Shown here one piece after another: positions 1 through 8,257 of a DNA stretch of 11,455 nt. Source of the stretch: Planctomycetota bacterium (GTDB lineage Bacteria; Planctomycetota; Phycisphaerae; FEN-1346; JAACEH01); assembly GCA_016935955.1 (NCBI GenBank), contig JAFGPY010000038.1, forward strand, positions 1 to 11,455, in the 5' to 3' direction. A model generated the notes under the pieces. That model had not been told where the DNA came from. It worked only from the letters and a program-made list of their open reading frames with translations, and did no database searches. Within the stretch, counting starts at the first letter, position 1. Every line of letters begins with the position of its first letter. The position numbers were made by a program, and so were the translations under genes.

Positions 1-236
1 GGCCGCTTGTGGCAGGCCTTGTGCAACCCTTCGAGCAGGCGATGGCGATCGTACGGCACGCGGGTGCCGTCCTTCTTCATCACCCGGATGCGAACCTCCT
101 GCTCGACCTTCTCGTAGGTGGTGAACCGCCGGCCGCACACTCCACACTCGCGGCGCCGACGGATCGAGAACCCGCCGTCGCTGGCCCGGCTGTCGACGAC
201 CCGGTCCTTGTCGGTTTTGCAGTAGGGGCATTTCAT
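1..236 (-). CDS. nrdR: Transcriptional repressor NrdR, N-terminal part (gene continues beyond left edge)
   Basis: NrdR represses ribonucleotide reductase genes by binding NrdR boxes and sensing ATP/dATP with an ATP-cone. Seen here: 78 complete codons starting at ATG 236-234 with MKCPYC, which is the usual start of the family. The zinc ribbon cysteines are C3, C6, C31 and C34, followed by the diagnostic stretch GRRFTTYE (residues 35-42). From about residue 49 the start of the ATP-cone follows ([16 protein letters not shown]). The remaining roughly 70-80 residues of a normal 150-residue NrdR lie outside the window. The Shine-Dalgarno is weak (GCGAG). The nearest good promoter I see on this strand is at 498-527, which would give an untranslated leader of about 250 nt. 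Family identity is very secure; what it regulates in this organism is not shown. Confidence 0.95.
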   Translation of the reverse strand, partial: MKCPYCKTDKDRVVDSRASDGGFSIRRRRECGVCGRRFTTYEKVEQEVRIRVMKKDGTRVPYDRHRLLEGLHKACHKR

Positions 237-497
237 GCCGGCGACTCGCTGTAGTTGAACGGCCCTAAGTCACATCAACAACAGCCCACATGAATCCTTG
301 CGTTTACGACGGGAAGGCGTTTCATGGGCTACCTCTTCGCCTCGCAAGGAGGACAGGCTCGGAGCTTCGAGTGGTGCCACAATATCTTGGGCCTCGGCCC
401 ATTATCAGATGATCGGCTTTTACCGCCGGACATGCCAGCAAAAACACAACTTTTTACCATTTTCCGCCGCTTTACTCCCCCGATATTGCAAGTGCAG

Positions 498-527
498 ACT
501 ATACGACCACAGCATGTGGTATGTCAA
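498..527 (-). promoter_or_regulatory. Sigma70-type promoter reading left toward nrdR
   Basis: On the minus strand TTGACA (plus-strand 522-527) is followed after 18 bp by TATAGT (plus-strand 498-503). The -35 is a perfect consensus match and the -10 matches five of six bases. A palindrome (506-520) fills the spacer almost completely, a classic place for a repressor site. The start of transcription would be near 490, leaving about 250 nt before the nrdR start codon. The match is strong on sequence alone, but no transcript is shown. Confidence 0.6.
506..523 (-). promoter_or_regulatory. Operator-like palindrome, copy 1 (inside leftward promoter)
   Basis: ACCACA-GCA-TGTGGT (506-520) is a perfect 6-bp inverted repeat with a 3-bp centre. 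Read on the minus strand with flanks it is CATACCACATGCTGTGGT, which matches copy 2 (656-673, plus strand) at 16 of 18 positions. It sits between the -35 and -10 of the leftward promoter, where a bound protein would block RNA polymerase. I do not recognise the regulator. Confidence 0.6.
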
Positions 528-655
528 GCTGGATAATGTGCTCATTTGGATTGCATTGCTCGTCCTAACGTCATCTTACGCCGTTTTTCTTCCTTTTCTG
601 ACCTTTCTTGGCCCGAAAATGCCAGTCGTCTGCCCCGCGGACGACAACTCCCCAC

Positions 656-673
656 CATACCACATCTTGTGGT
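656..673 (+). promoter_or_regulatory. Operator-like palindrome, copy 2 (just upstream of rightward promoter)
   Basis: CATACCACATCTTGTGGT contains ACCACA-TCT-TGTGGT (659-673), a perfect inverted repeat with the same half-sites as copy 1. It ends 5 bp upstream of the -35 TTGACA of the rightward promoter, a position that fits either an activator or a repressor. The two palindrome centres are 153 bp apart. The regulator is unknown. Confidence 0.6.
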
Positions 674-678
674 TTTAG

Positions 679-706
679 TTGACAACTTTTCCCCCCGAAA
701 TATACG
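679..706 (+). promoter_or_regulatory. Sigma70-type promoter reading right toward the histidine kinase
   Basis: TTGACA (679-684) is followed after 16 bp by TATACG (701-706). The -35 is perfect and the -10 matches four of six consensus bases. It would start a transcript near 712-714, about 205 nt before the chosen kinase start codon. An inverted repeat (712-737) falls exactly on the predicted start site. Confidence 0.5.
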
Positions 707-711
707 TTTCG

Positions 712-737
712 TGACAGCTTTTCACAGGTTCCTGTCA
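712..737. repeat. Inverted repeat TGACAG-N14-CTGTCA at the predicted transcription start
   Basis: TGACAG (712-717) and CTGTCA (732-737) are perfect inverted half-sites. A second, nested inverted repeat ACAGG-TT-CCTGT occupies 724-735. Its position at +1 of the rightward promoter makes it a possible second regulator site or a small 5' RNA hairpin. Short inverted repeats also occur by chance, so support is modest. Confidence 0.35.
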
Positions 738-799
738 ACTCCAGCCCGTTTCCGCCTGTTCCGCAGGGGCCGGGCGAATGCCGCTTGCTTTCGCGGCCG

Positions 800-812
800 T
801 ATTGCGGCAATA
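800..812. repeat. Small inverted repeat TATTG-CGG-CAATA in the kinase leader
   Basis: A perfect 5-bp inverted repeat with a 3-base centre lies about 105 bp upstream of the kinase start, in an otherwise featureless leader. No function can be assigned. Confidence 0.25.
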
Positions 813-918
813 TTAATGTGGAATCACTTCCTTGTAACGGGCCGAAAGACGTCCTTTTACTCAGTGCTGCAGGTTGCCGTACCGCTGGTGTCGCGCAGGG
901 GGGCAGGCGGACACACCT

Positions 919-3432
<2,514 letters not shown>

Positions 3433-3568
3433 CGGCTCCCGGCAAGATGCACCACCACCAATCCCCACCGCAACCATTTAACAACTGGTGATTCCGCCTC
3501 GGCGGCAACCGCGAATAGTCCTTGACCCTGTCGCGACGACGGCGACAATCTTTTCCGGAGAGACCCCA

Positions 3569-3574
3569 AGGAGG
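3569..3574 (+). promoter_or_regulatory. Strong ribosome binding site fixing the lyase start
   Basis: AGGAGG within AAGGAGGT lies 6 nt before GTG 3581. It decides the start: the in-frame GTG at 3488 has no such site and would put about 31 polar residues ahead of an otherwise normal signal peptide. Confidence 0.8.
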
Positions 3575-3580
3575 TCGGTC

Positions 3581-5749
3581 GTGAACAGAATACGCAGCAC
3601 ATTGGCGGCGTCCGTTCTGGCGTGTCTCGTGACGACGACCGCGCTGCCCGTTGCCGCCGTGGCCCAATCGGCCGCCAAGCCGCTCGCCCGCGACTGGCAG
3701 AAGCGGATTCGCAAAGACCATCCGCGGATGTTCTTCAACGTCGACACTTGGCCGCAGGTCAAGGACTACGCCCTCAAGCACGAGGCCGACTACTACGCGG
3801 GCATCAAGCGTCACGTGGCCTCCATGCCCGCGACGCCGGACGCGAAGGTCTGCGAGTCGGGCTCGACGCCCAAGTACGGGCTGTGGGCCAATCAAGCGGC
3901 TTTCATCTGGCGCATGGAGGGCGACCGCGAGGCCTTGGACAAAGCTCGCAACTATGTCCTCGAAGCCGTCCGCTTCTACAACCGTTGCAGTTCGGCGGGC
4001 AAGGCCGTCAATTGGTACTCCGCCAGCCGCGTGGCCGCCCTGACGGCCTACGACTGGATCTGCGACGAGATGACCGCCGCCCAGCGTAAGGAATTCGCCC
4101 TCGGTTTCTTCCGCCACTACAAGGAGTGCCTCGGCGGCCGCCCCCTCAGCGGCCAGAACCGCGGCGACACTACCAGCGGTTTCTACGGGCCGCCGAACAT
4201 GGCCTGGTACCTGGGGCTGGCCTTCTACGGCGACGGCATCGACGACAAGCAGGCTGAGCAACTGCTCAAGCAGGGCTACGCCGAACACATCCAGTTGCTC
4301 AATTACCGCAAGCAGGCCGTCGGCGACGACGGGGGCATGGGCTCGATCGCCGTCGGCTACGCCTTCGGCATGTACCCGTGGGCCGAGTTCAACTTCATGC
4401 GGACCTACAACTCGGCGACCGGACTGGCCCTCGAGGAGAGCTACGATCACATGTCGTTGTTCGCTAACTGGGTCCTCTGGAACCATCTGCCGGGCCACAT
4501 GGGCTGGGGCCTCGGCGACTCGGCCCCGGCCGGCCCCTTCACCGAGGGCTTCCTCGACATGCACATGCTCCAGGCCGCCGACTTCTACGCCACGGTCCAT
4601 CCCGACCGCGCCCGGCTGGCCTTGTGGGTTCGCGACAACCTGCTGACCAACCGCCGCCACGACGACCTCTGGTGGCCGATCGCGCCGTTGCTGACGACGC
4701 GTTGCGGCCAATTGCCTAAACCCGAGGGGCCCGACGCCACCTGGCCGCTGGCCCGCAACTTCGACAGCATGGGCGTCGTCTTCATGCGCAGCGACTGGAC
4801 CGACGATGCCGTCTGCGCCGCCTTCGTCTGCGGCGGCAGCGTCAACTCGCACCGCCACTACGACCAGGGCCACTTCATCATCTACCGCAAAGGCCACCTG
4901 GCCATCGACAGCGGCGACTACGGACCGCGCGAGCGGAACGATCACCTGAGCGAGTATCTCTATCGCACGGTGGCCCACAACTCGATCCTGATTGCCGCTC
5001 CCGCCGGGGCCGACCGTCCGGCCAAGGTCTGGGGTGGCGCGGCCCGCACGCTCGACGGCGGCCAATGCGAGTTTGCCGGCAAACAGATCGGCTTCGAGAC
5101 CACGCCGCAGTTCAGCTACGCGGCCACGGACATGACGGCCTGCTACGCGCCGGCCAAATGCAAGGCGGCCGTGCGGCAATTCGTCTTCGTCTATCCCGAC
5201 ACCTTCGTCATCTGCGACCGCGTCGTCGCCGCCAGGGCCGACTATCGCAAGACATGGCTGCTGCACTCGGTCAACGAACCGACCATCGACGCCGACGGCA
5301 AGACGTTCCGCATTGAGTACGGCCCCAGCGCCCTGGTCGGCCGCACGATGGCCCCCGGCGACGCCCGCATTGCGGCCGTGGGCGGCCCCGGCAAGGAATT
5401 CCTCAGCGCCGGCAGCAACCATCCCCAGGAGGGTCAGCACAAAGAACTCTCCGGCGCCTGGCGCGTCGAGGTTTCGCCCGGCAAGGGCCGCACCGAGGAC
5501 ATCTTCCTGCACGTGCTGCGCGTCGGCGACAAGTCGCTGTCGACCGATCTGGCCGTCGCACCCGTCGAGAAGCGCGGCATGGCCGGCGTCTCGTTGAAGA
5601 CCTCGGCCGGTGACGACGTGACCGTGACGTTCAAGACCGCCGGTGCGCCCGGCGGACACATCACGATCGGCGACAAACTCAATTGCGATCTGGCCGATCG
5701 TGTCCGACCACAGGATGGCCTGGCCGTCGAGAAGGAGGCGGGACAATGA
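3581..5749 (+). CDS. Exported heparinase II/III-like polysaccharide lyase
   Basis: 722-residue protein starting at GTG. Residues 1-29 form a signal peptide (MNRIRS, hydrophobic core, likely cut after AAVA), so it is exported. The middle is an alpha-helical barrel typical of heparinase II-type lyases (TAYDWICDEMT, residues 155-165). The C-terminal beta part carries HRHYDQGHF (424-432), AIDSG (441-445) and AHNS (465-468). From memory of Pedobacter heparinase II (catalytic His202, Tyr257, His406; zinc on His408, Asp425, His464), the counterparts here would be N206, Y260, H424, and H426, D443, H466. The H424/H426 pair and the 17-residue step to D443 match well; Asn for His202 occurs in related lyases. 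It probably cleaves a uronic-acid polysaccharide by beta-elimination, but the substrate cannot be read from sequence. It is the first gene of a three-gene block and ends in an ATGA overlap with the next. TTGACC at 3522-3527 is at best half of a weak promoter. Confidence 0.85.
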   Translation: MNRIRSTLAASVLACLVTTTALPVAAVAQSAAKPLARDWQKRIRKDHPRMFFNVDTWPQVKDYALKHEADYYAGIKRHVASMPATPDAKVCESGSTPKYGLWANQAAFIWRMEGDREALDKARNYVLEAVRFYNRCSSAGKAVNWYSASRVAALTAYDWICDEMTAAQRKEFALGFFRHYKECLGGRPLSGQNRGDTTSGFYGPPNMAWYLGLAFYGDGIDDKQAEQLLKQGYAEHIQLLNYRKQAVGDDGGMGSIAVGYAFGMYPWAEFNFMRTYNSATGLALEESYDHMSLFANWVLWNHLPGHMGWGLGDSAPAGPFTEGFLDMHMLQAADFYATVHPDRARLALWVRDNLLTNRRHDDLWWPIAPLLTTRCGQLPKPEGPDATWPLARNFDSMGVVFMRSDWTDDAVCAAFVCGGSVNSHRHYDQGHFIIYRKGHLAIDSGDYGPRERNDHLSEYLYRTVAHNSILIAAPAGADRPAKVWGGAARTLDGGQCEFAGKQIGFETTPQFSYAATDMTACYAPAKCKAAVRQFVFVYPDTFVICDRVVAARADYRKTWLLHSVNEPTIDADGKTFRIEYGPSALVGRTMAPGDARIAAVGGPGKEFLSAGSNHPQEGQHKELSGAWRVEVSPGKGRTEDIFLHVLRVGDKSLSTDLAVAPVEKRGMAGVSLKTSAGDDVTVTFKTAGAPGGHITIGDKLNCDLADRVRPQDGLAVEKEAGQ
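5732..5738 (+). promoter_or_regulatory. Ribosome binding site for the first GH113-like gene, inside the lyase gene
   Basis: AAGGAGG lies 7 nt before ATG 5746 and is embedded in the last codons of the lyase. Together with the 4-nt ATGA overlap it indicates translational coupling of the two genes. Confidence 0.75.
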
Positions 5750-6852
5750 GGATTCTTCTGGCGGTGACGGCGCTCGGCCTGGCGGCGCTGCTGTTGCGCG
5801 CAGCCGCGGCCGACGATGCAAAGCCTGAGCCGAAGGGACAGGAGGCCGCCGAGCCGCCGGCGCCGAAATCGCCGGTCGGTTTCGTCAAGGGCTACACCTG
5901 GGGCTGGGTCGGCCGTCGCGGCAGCTACGAGGGTCCCGAGGCCGCCGAGTCGATGAAGCATCTGGCCGAGACCGGGGCCGAGTGGGTGACCCTTGCCTTT
6001 GCCGCCGAGATGGAGACCAAGAGCACGCCGCGGATTCTCTACGGCGCGGAGAACGACCGGCTGGTGACCGACGCGGAGATTCGCCGGGCGATCGGCCTGG
6101 CCCGCGCGAGCAAACTCAAGGTGATCCTGAAGCCGGTGGTCAATTGCCGCGACGGCACGTGGCGGGCGAAGATCGATTTCCCCGGGGCCGACGGCAAGCC
6201 GGACCCCAAGGCCTGGGCCGCGTGGTGGGAGTCGTTCGAGAAGTTTCTCGTGCACTACGCGACGATCGCCGCCGAGGGCAAGTGCGAGTTGCTCTGCGTC
6301 GGTTGCGAGATGATCTCGACCGAGCGGTTCGTCGCCGAGTGGCGACAGACGCTGGCGAAGGTCCGCGAGGTCTACAAGGGGCCGCTCATCTACAACTGCA
6401 ACCACGGGCACGAGGACATCGCCTGGTGGGACGCCGTTGACGTGGTGGGCGTCAGCGCCTACTATCCGGTGGGCACGGAGGGCGACTCGTCGCTCGAGGC
6501 GATGATGGCCTCGTGGCAGCCGCTCAAGGAGAAGCTGCGGAACCTGAGCCGCAAGGTCAACCGCCCGGTGATGTTCATCGAGATCGGTGTGCGCAGCGCT
6601 CGCGGCTGCTATCGGTGTCCGGCCGACTACTGGAGCAAGGACCTGCCGTACGACGGCCAGGAGCAGGCCCGCTACTACGAGGCGGCGCTGCGGGTGTTCT
6701 GGGACGAGCCGTGGTTCGCCGGCTACTCGTGGTGGGACTGGCCCGCCCGGCTGCACAAGAAAGAGCAGGCCGAGAGCAACCTCGGTTTCTGCGTCTACGG
6801 CAAACCGGCCGAACAGGTCCTTCGCACCTGGTACGCCAAAGAGCGGCCGTGA
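5746..6852 (+). CDS. Exported GH113-like TIM-barrel glycosidase, copy 1
   Basis: 368 residues. The start ATG overlaps the lyase stop (ATGA) and has a strong ribosome site. Residues 1-22 are a signal peptide (cut after RAAA), followed by a Pro/Glu-rich linker to about residue 41. The rest is one TIM barrel resembling glycoside hydrolase family 113, whose known members are beta-1,4-mannanases: FVKGYTWGW, GRRGSYEG, KVILKPVV, and WWDAVDVVGVSAYYPVG. The candidate acid/base is E188 (VGCEM) and the candidate nucleophile E279 (FIEIG), in the usual order for clan GH-A. The residue before E188 is Cys rather than the Asn typical of that clan, so activity or substrate may differ. GYSWWDWP near the C-terminus would line the cleft. 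It is a close paralogue of the next gene. Family assignment is good; mannanase activity is not established. Confidence 0.75.
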   Translation: MRILLAVTALGLAALLLRAAAADDAKPEPKGQEAAEPPAPKSPVGFVKGYTWGWVGRRGSYEGPEAAESMKHLAETGAEWVTLAFAAEMETKSTPRILYGAENDRLVTDAEIRRAIGLARASKLKVILKPVVNCRDGTWRAKIDFPGADGKPDPKAWAAWWESFEKFLVHYATIAAEGKCELLCVGCEMISTERFVAEWRQTLAKVREVYKGPLIYNCNHGHEDIAWWDAVDVVGVSAYYPVGTEGDSSLEAMMASWQPLKEKLRNLSRKVNRPVMFIEIGVRSARGCYRCPADYWSKDLPYDGQEQARYYEAALRVFWDEPWFAGYSWWDWPARLHKKEQAESNLGFCVYGKPAEQVLRTWYAKERP

Positions 6853-6876
6853 CGATTCGCTGACGAGGCGCGATCC

Positions 6877-7968
6877 ATGAACAAGCTCATCGTCGCATCT
6901 TTGCTTACGGTTCTCGTGCCGGCGCTGGCCGTCGCCGTCCTGGCCGACGAGCCTGCCGCCGACCGGCCGCAGGTGGCCAAGTCTCCCATCGGTTTCGTCA
7001 AGGGGCAGACCTGGGGCTGGTGGGGACGTCGTGGGCACTACGAGGGTCCCGAGGCCGCGGAGTCGATGCGCCTGATGGCCGCCACGGGAACCGAGTGGGC
7101 CACGATCGCTTTCGTCGCCCACATGCCGGCCCACAACATCCCGATGATCGCCTGGGGCGAGGCCGATCCGCGGATGGTCACCGACGACGAGATCCGCCGG
7201 GCGATCGGTCTGGCGCGCGAGAACAAGCTCAAGATCATCCTCAAGCCCGTCTACGATTGCCTCGACGGCACGTGGCGAGCGAAGATCGATTTCCGCAAAC
7301 CAGACGGCAAGACCGACGATGCGGCCTGGAACCTGTGGTGGCAGTGTTACGAGGCCTTCATGCTCCACTACGCCCGCCTTGCCGCCGAGGGCAAGTGCGA
7401 GGCCCTGGTCGTCGGCTGCGAAATGACCAGCACCGAGGGCTACGAGAAACAGTGGCGCGGTCTGATCAAGAAGATTCGCGATGTCTACGACGGGCCGCTC
7501 ATCTACAATACGGCCGACAAGCGCGAGCAGGAGGTCACGTGGTGGGACGCCGTGGACGTGATCGGTGTCGGCGTCTACTGGACGGTCGGCACCAAGGACG
7601 ACTCGTCGCTGGAGACCATGGTCGCCGAGTTCCGCAAACACGTGCCGCGGCTGAAGGCCCTGAGCGAGAAATGGAAACGGCCGATCCTGTTCATCGAGAT
7701 CGGTTGCCGCAGCGCCGACGGTTGCCAGGTCTGGCCCGGCGACTGTGAGAACTGGCAGTGGCCGTGCGACCTGGGGGTGCAGGCCCGTTTCTACGAGGCC
7801 GCACTGCAGGTCTTCTGGAACGAGCCCTGGCTGGCCGGCTACTCGTGGTGGGACTGGCCCGCGCGGCTCTACCCGAAGGACAAGGCCGCCACGGACAAGC
7901 AGTTCTACATCTACGGCAAACCGGCCGAGCAGGTCCTCCGCACCTGGTACGCCAAGCCGCGACCGTAG
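6877..7968 (+). CDS. Exported GH113-like TIM-barrel glycosidase, copy 2 (tandem paralogue)
   Basis: 363 residues, beginning 24 nt after copy 1; the ribosome site is weak (GAGG). Residues 1-23 form a signal peptide (cut near AVLA). The barrel follows copy 1 from KSPIGFVKGQTWGW to the shared end YGKPAEQVLRTWYAK, at well over half identical residues by eye. Candidate acid/base E182 (VGCEM) and nucleophile E274 (FIEIG) are conserved, including the Cys before the first Glu. Differences concentrate in cleft loops: TWGWWGRRGHYEG, the HMPAHN loop, VYWTVG in place of AYYPVG, and an insert around CQVWPGDCENWQWP. This is what one expects if the copies diverged in glycan specificity. A 29-bp stretch is identical in the two genes (6718-6746 and 7834-7862). 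It is probably cotranscribed with the two genes upstream. Confidence 0.75.
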   Translation: MNKLIVASLLTVLVPALAVAVLADEPAADRPQVAKSPIGFVKGQTWGWWGRRGHYEGPEAAESMRLMAATGTEWATIAFVAHMPAHNIPMIAWGEADPRMVTDDEIRRAIGLARENKLKIILKPVYDCLDGTWRAKIDFRKPDGKTDDAAWNLWWQCYEAFMLHYARLAAEGKCEALVVGCEMTSTEGYEKQWRGLIKKIRDVYDGPLIYNTADKREQEVTWWDAVDVIGVGVYWTVGTKDDSSLETMVAEFRKHVPRLKALSEKWKRPILFIEIGCRSADGCQVWPGDCENWQWPCDLGVQARFYEAALQVFWNEPWLAGYSWWDWPARLYPKDKAATDKQFYIYGKPAEQVLRTWYAKPRP

Positions 7969-7983
7969 AACGTGAGGAGTAGG

Positions 7984-8001
7984 GTGGCTGCTTGCAGCCA
8001 C
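7984..8001. repeat. Hairpin 1 of the array
   Basis: GTGGCTGC-TT-GCAGCCAC, a perfect 8-bp stem with a 2-base loop, starting 15 nt after the stop codon of the second glycosidase gene. Confidence 0.75.
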
Positions 8002-8011
8002 GCGGAAACTG

Positions 8012-8031
8012 GGCGCGGGCACGCCCGCGCC
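8012..8031. repeat. Hairpin 2 of the array
   Basis: GGCGCGGGC-AC-GCCCGCGCC, a perfect 9-bp all-GC stem. It is followed directly by a smaller CCCCG-CTC-CGGGG stem at 8035-8047. Confidence 0.75.
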
Positions 8032-8044
8032 GTGCCCCGCTCCG

Positions 8045-8078
8045 GGGTGCCATGCTTCTGCTTGCAGAAGCATGCCGA
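8045..8078 (+). repeat. Hairpin unit A (11-bp stem)
   Basis: The unit begins GGGTGCCATGC and ends GCATGCCGA. Inside it, CATGCTTCTGC (8051-8061) pairs with GCAGAAGCATG (8064-8074) across a 2-base loop: a perfect 11-bp stem, the longest uninterrupted looped stem of the cluster. Confidence 0.75.
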
Positions 8079-8094
8079 ACGTGAGCCCGTGGCC

Positions 8095-8126
8095 GGGTGC
8101 CATGCCTGCCCCTGCAGGCATGCCGA
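8095..8126 (+). repeat. Hairpin unit B (same module as unit A)
   Basis: The unit has the same GGGTGCCATGC beginning and GCATGCCGA end as unit A, with different inner arms: CATGCCTGC (8101-8109) pairs with GCAGGCATG (8114-8122). Changes in one arm are matched in the other, so pairing is kept. Confidence 0.75.
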
Positions 8127-8143
8127 GTGTCGCACGTGACCTG

Positions 8144-8171
8144 CATGGCTGCGGGGCAGCCATGGCACCCC
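8144..8171 (-). repeat. Hairpin unit C (inverted module)
   Basis: CATGGCTGC-GGG-GCAGCCATG (8144-8164) is a perfect 9-bp stem. It is followed by CATGGCACCCC (8161-8171), the reverse complement of the beginning of units A and B, so this copy points the other way. Its CCCCA end can also pair with TGGGG at 8183-8187. Confidence 0.7.
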
Positions 8172-8191
8172 ATGATCTTCTGTGGGGATGG

Positions 8192-8215
8192 CATGGCTAC
8201 GCCGGCGTGGCCATG
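8192..8215. repeat. Near-perfect 24-bp palindrome closing the array
   Basis: CATGGCTACGCC is followed directly by GGCGTGGCCATG; 11 of 12 pairs are Watson-Crick and one is a G-T wobble. An in-frame ATG for the downstream oxoprolinase gene (8213) lies inside its right arm. Confidence 0.7.
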
Positions 8216-8257
8216 GTCGTCTTCGTCGGACGCACGCAACTCGGGGGACAGCCTTTC

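Larger units (their letters stand above)
237..918. other. Long AT-richer intergenic region between nrdR and the kinase gene
   Basis: This stretch of about 680 bp has no convincing gene. Its base composition is visibly more AT-rich than the flanking genes, especially around 420-720, with A and T runs and pyrimidine tracts. Short open frames inside it (for example 298-678 and 546-1052 on the plus strand) have no recognisable domain, no good ribosome site and a composition unlike the real genes. It contains two divergent promoters, two matching palindromes and several smaller inverted repeats, listed separately. A 6-bp hairpin (TGGGCC-TC-GGCCCA, 388-401) lies in the probable nrdR leader; it has no U-run, so it is not an obvious terminator. 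I recognise no known structured RNA or riboswitch here. Confidence 0.7.
7984..8216. repeat. Cluster of GC-rich hairpins built from shared modules (REP-like array)
   Basis: About 230 bp of a 289-bp spacer is made of successive inverted repeats: 7984-8001, 8012-8031, 8035-8047, 8051-8074, 8101-8122, 8144-8164, 8168-8187 and 8192-8215. The word GGGTGCCATG starts a hairpin at 8045 and 8095, and its complement CATGGCACCC follows one at 8161-8170, giving two direct units and one inverted unit. Both direct units end in GCATGCCGA. Arm sequences differ between units while arm pairing is kept, which implies selection for folding or repeated insertion of a family of palindromes. No T-run follows, so these are not standard terminators, and there are no CRISPR-type constant repeats. 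They resemble dispersed REP/BIME-type intergenic elements. Confidence 0.75.

Noticed and set aside
609..622. Sigma54-like TGGCCCGAAAATGC
   Set aside because: Only 9 bases separate GG and GC instead of 10, and the -12 half is poor.
506..673. The twin palindromes as NrdR boxes
   Set aside because: The NrdR box is a 16-bp even dyad (ACAC-A/T-rich-GTGT) usually in pairs about three helical turns apart; these are 15-bp odd dyads with a GC-containing centre, 153 bp apart.
3522..3560. Promoter TTGACC with a downstream CAATCT in front of the lyase gene
   Set aside because: The -35 is acceptable but the -10 matches only two of six consensus bases, so I do not list it as a feature.
3600..3630. Possible lipobox (VLAC) in the lyase signal peptide
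   Set aside because: Leu at position -2 is atypical and the hydrophobic core continues after the Cys to a normal AxA-type cleavage site.
5434..8163. 909-codon minus-strand open frame over the glycosidase genes, with others at 1228-3477 and 3278-5821
   Set aside because: All are antisense shadows of well-supported genes; the repeated blocks in this translation merely mirror the tandem GH113-like genes.
7984..8216. Hairpin cluster as rho-independent terminators or as a CRISPR array
   Set aside because: No T-run follows any hairpin, and there is no constant repeat with unique spacers of regular length.
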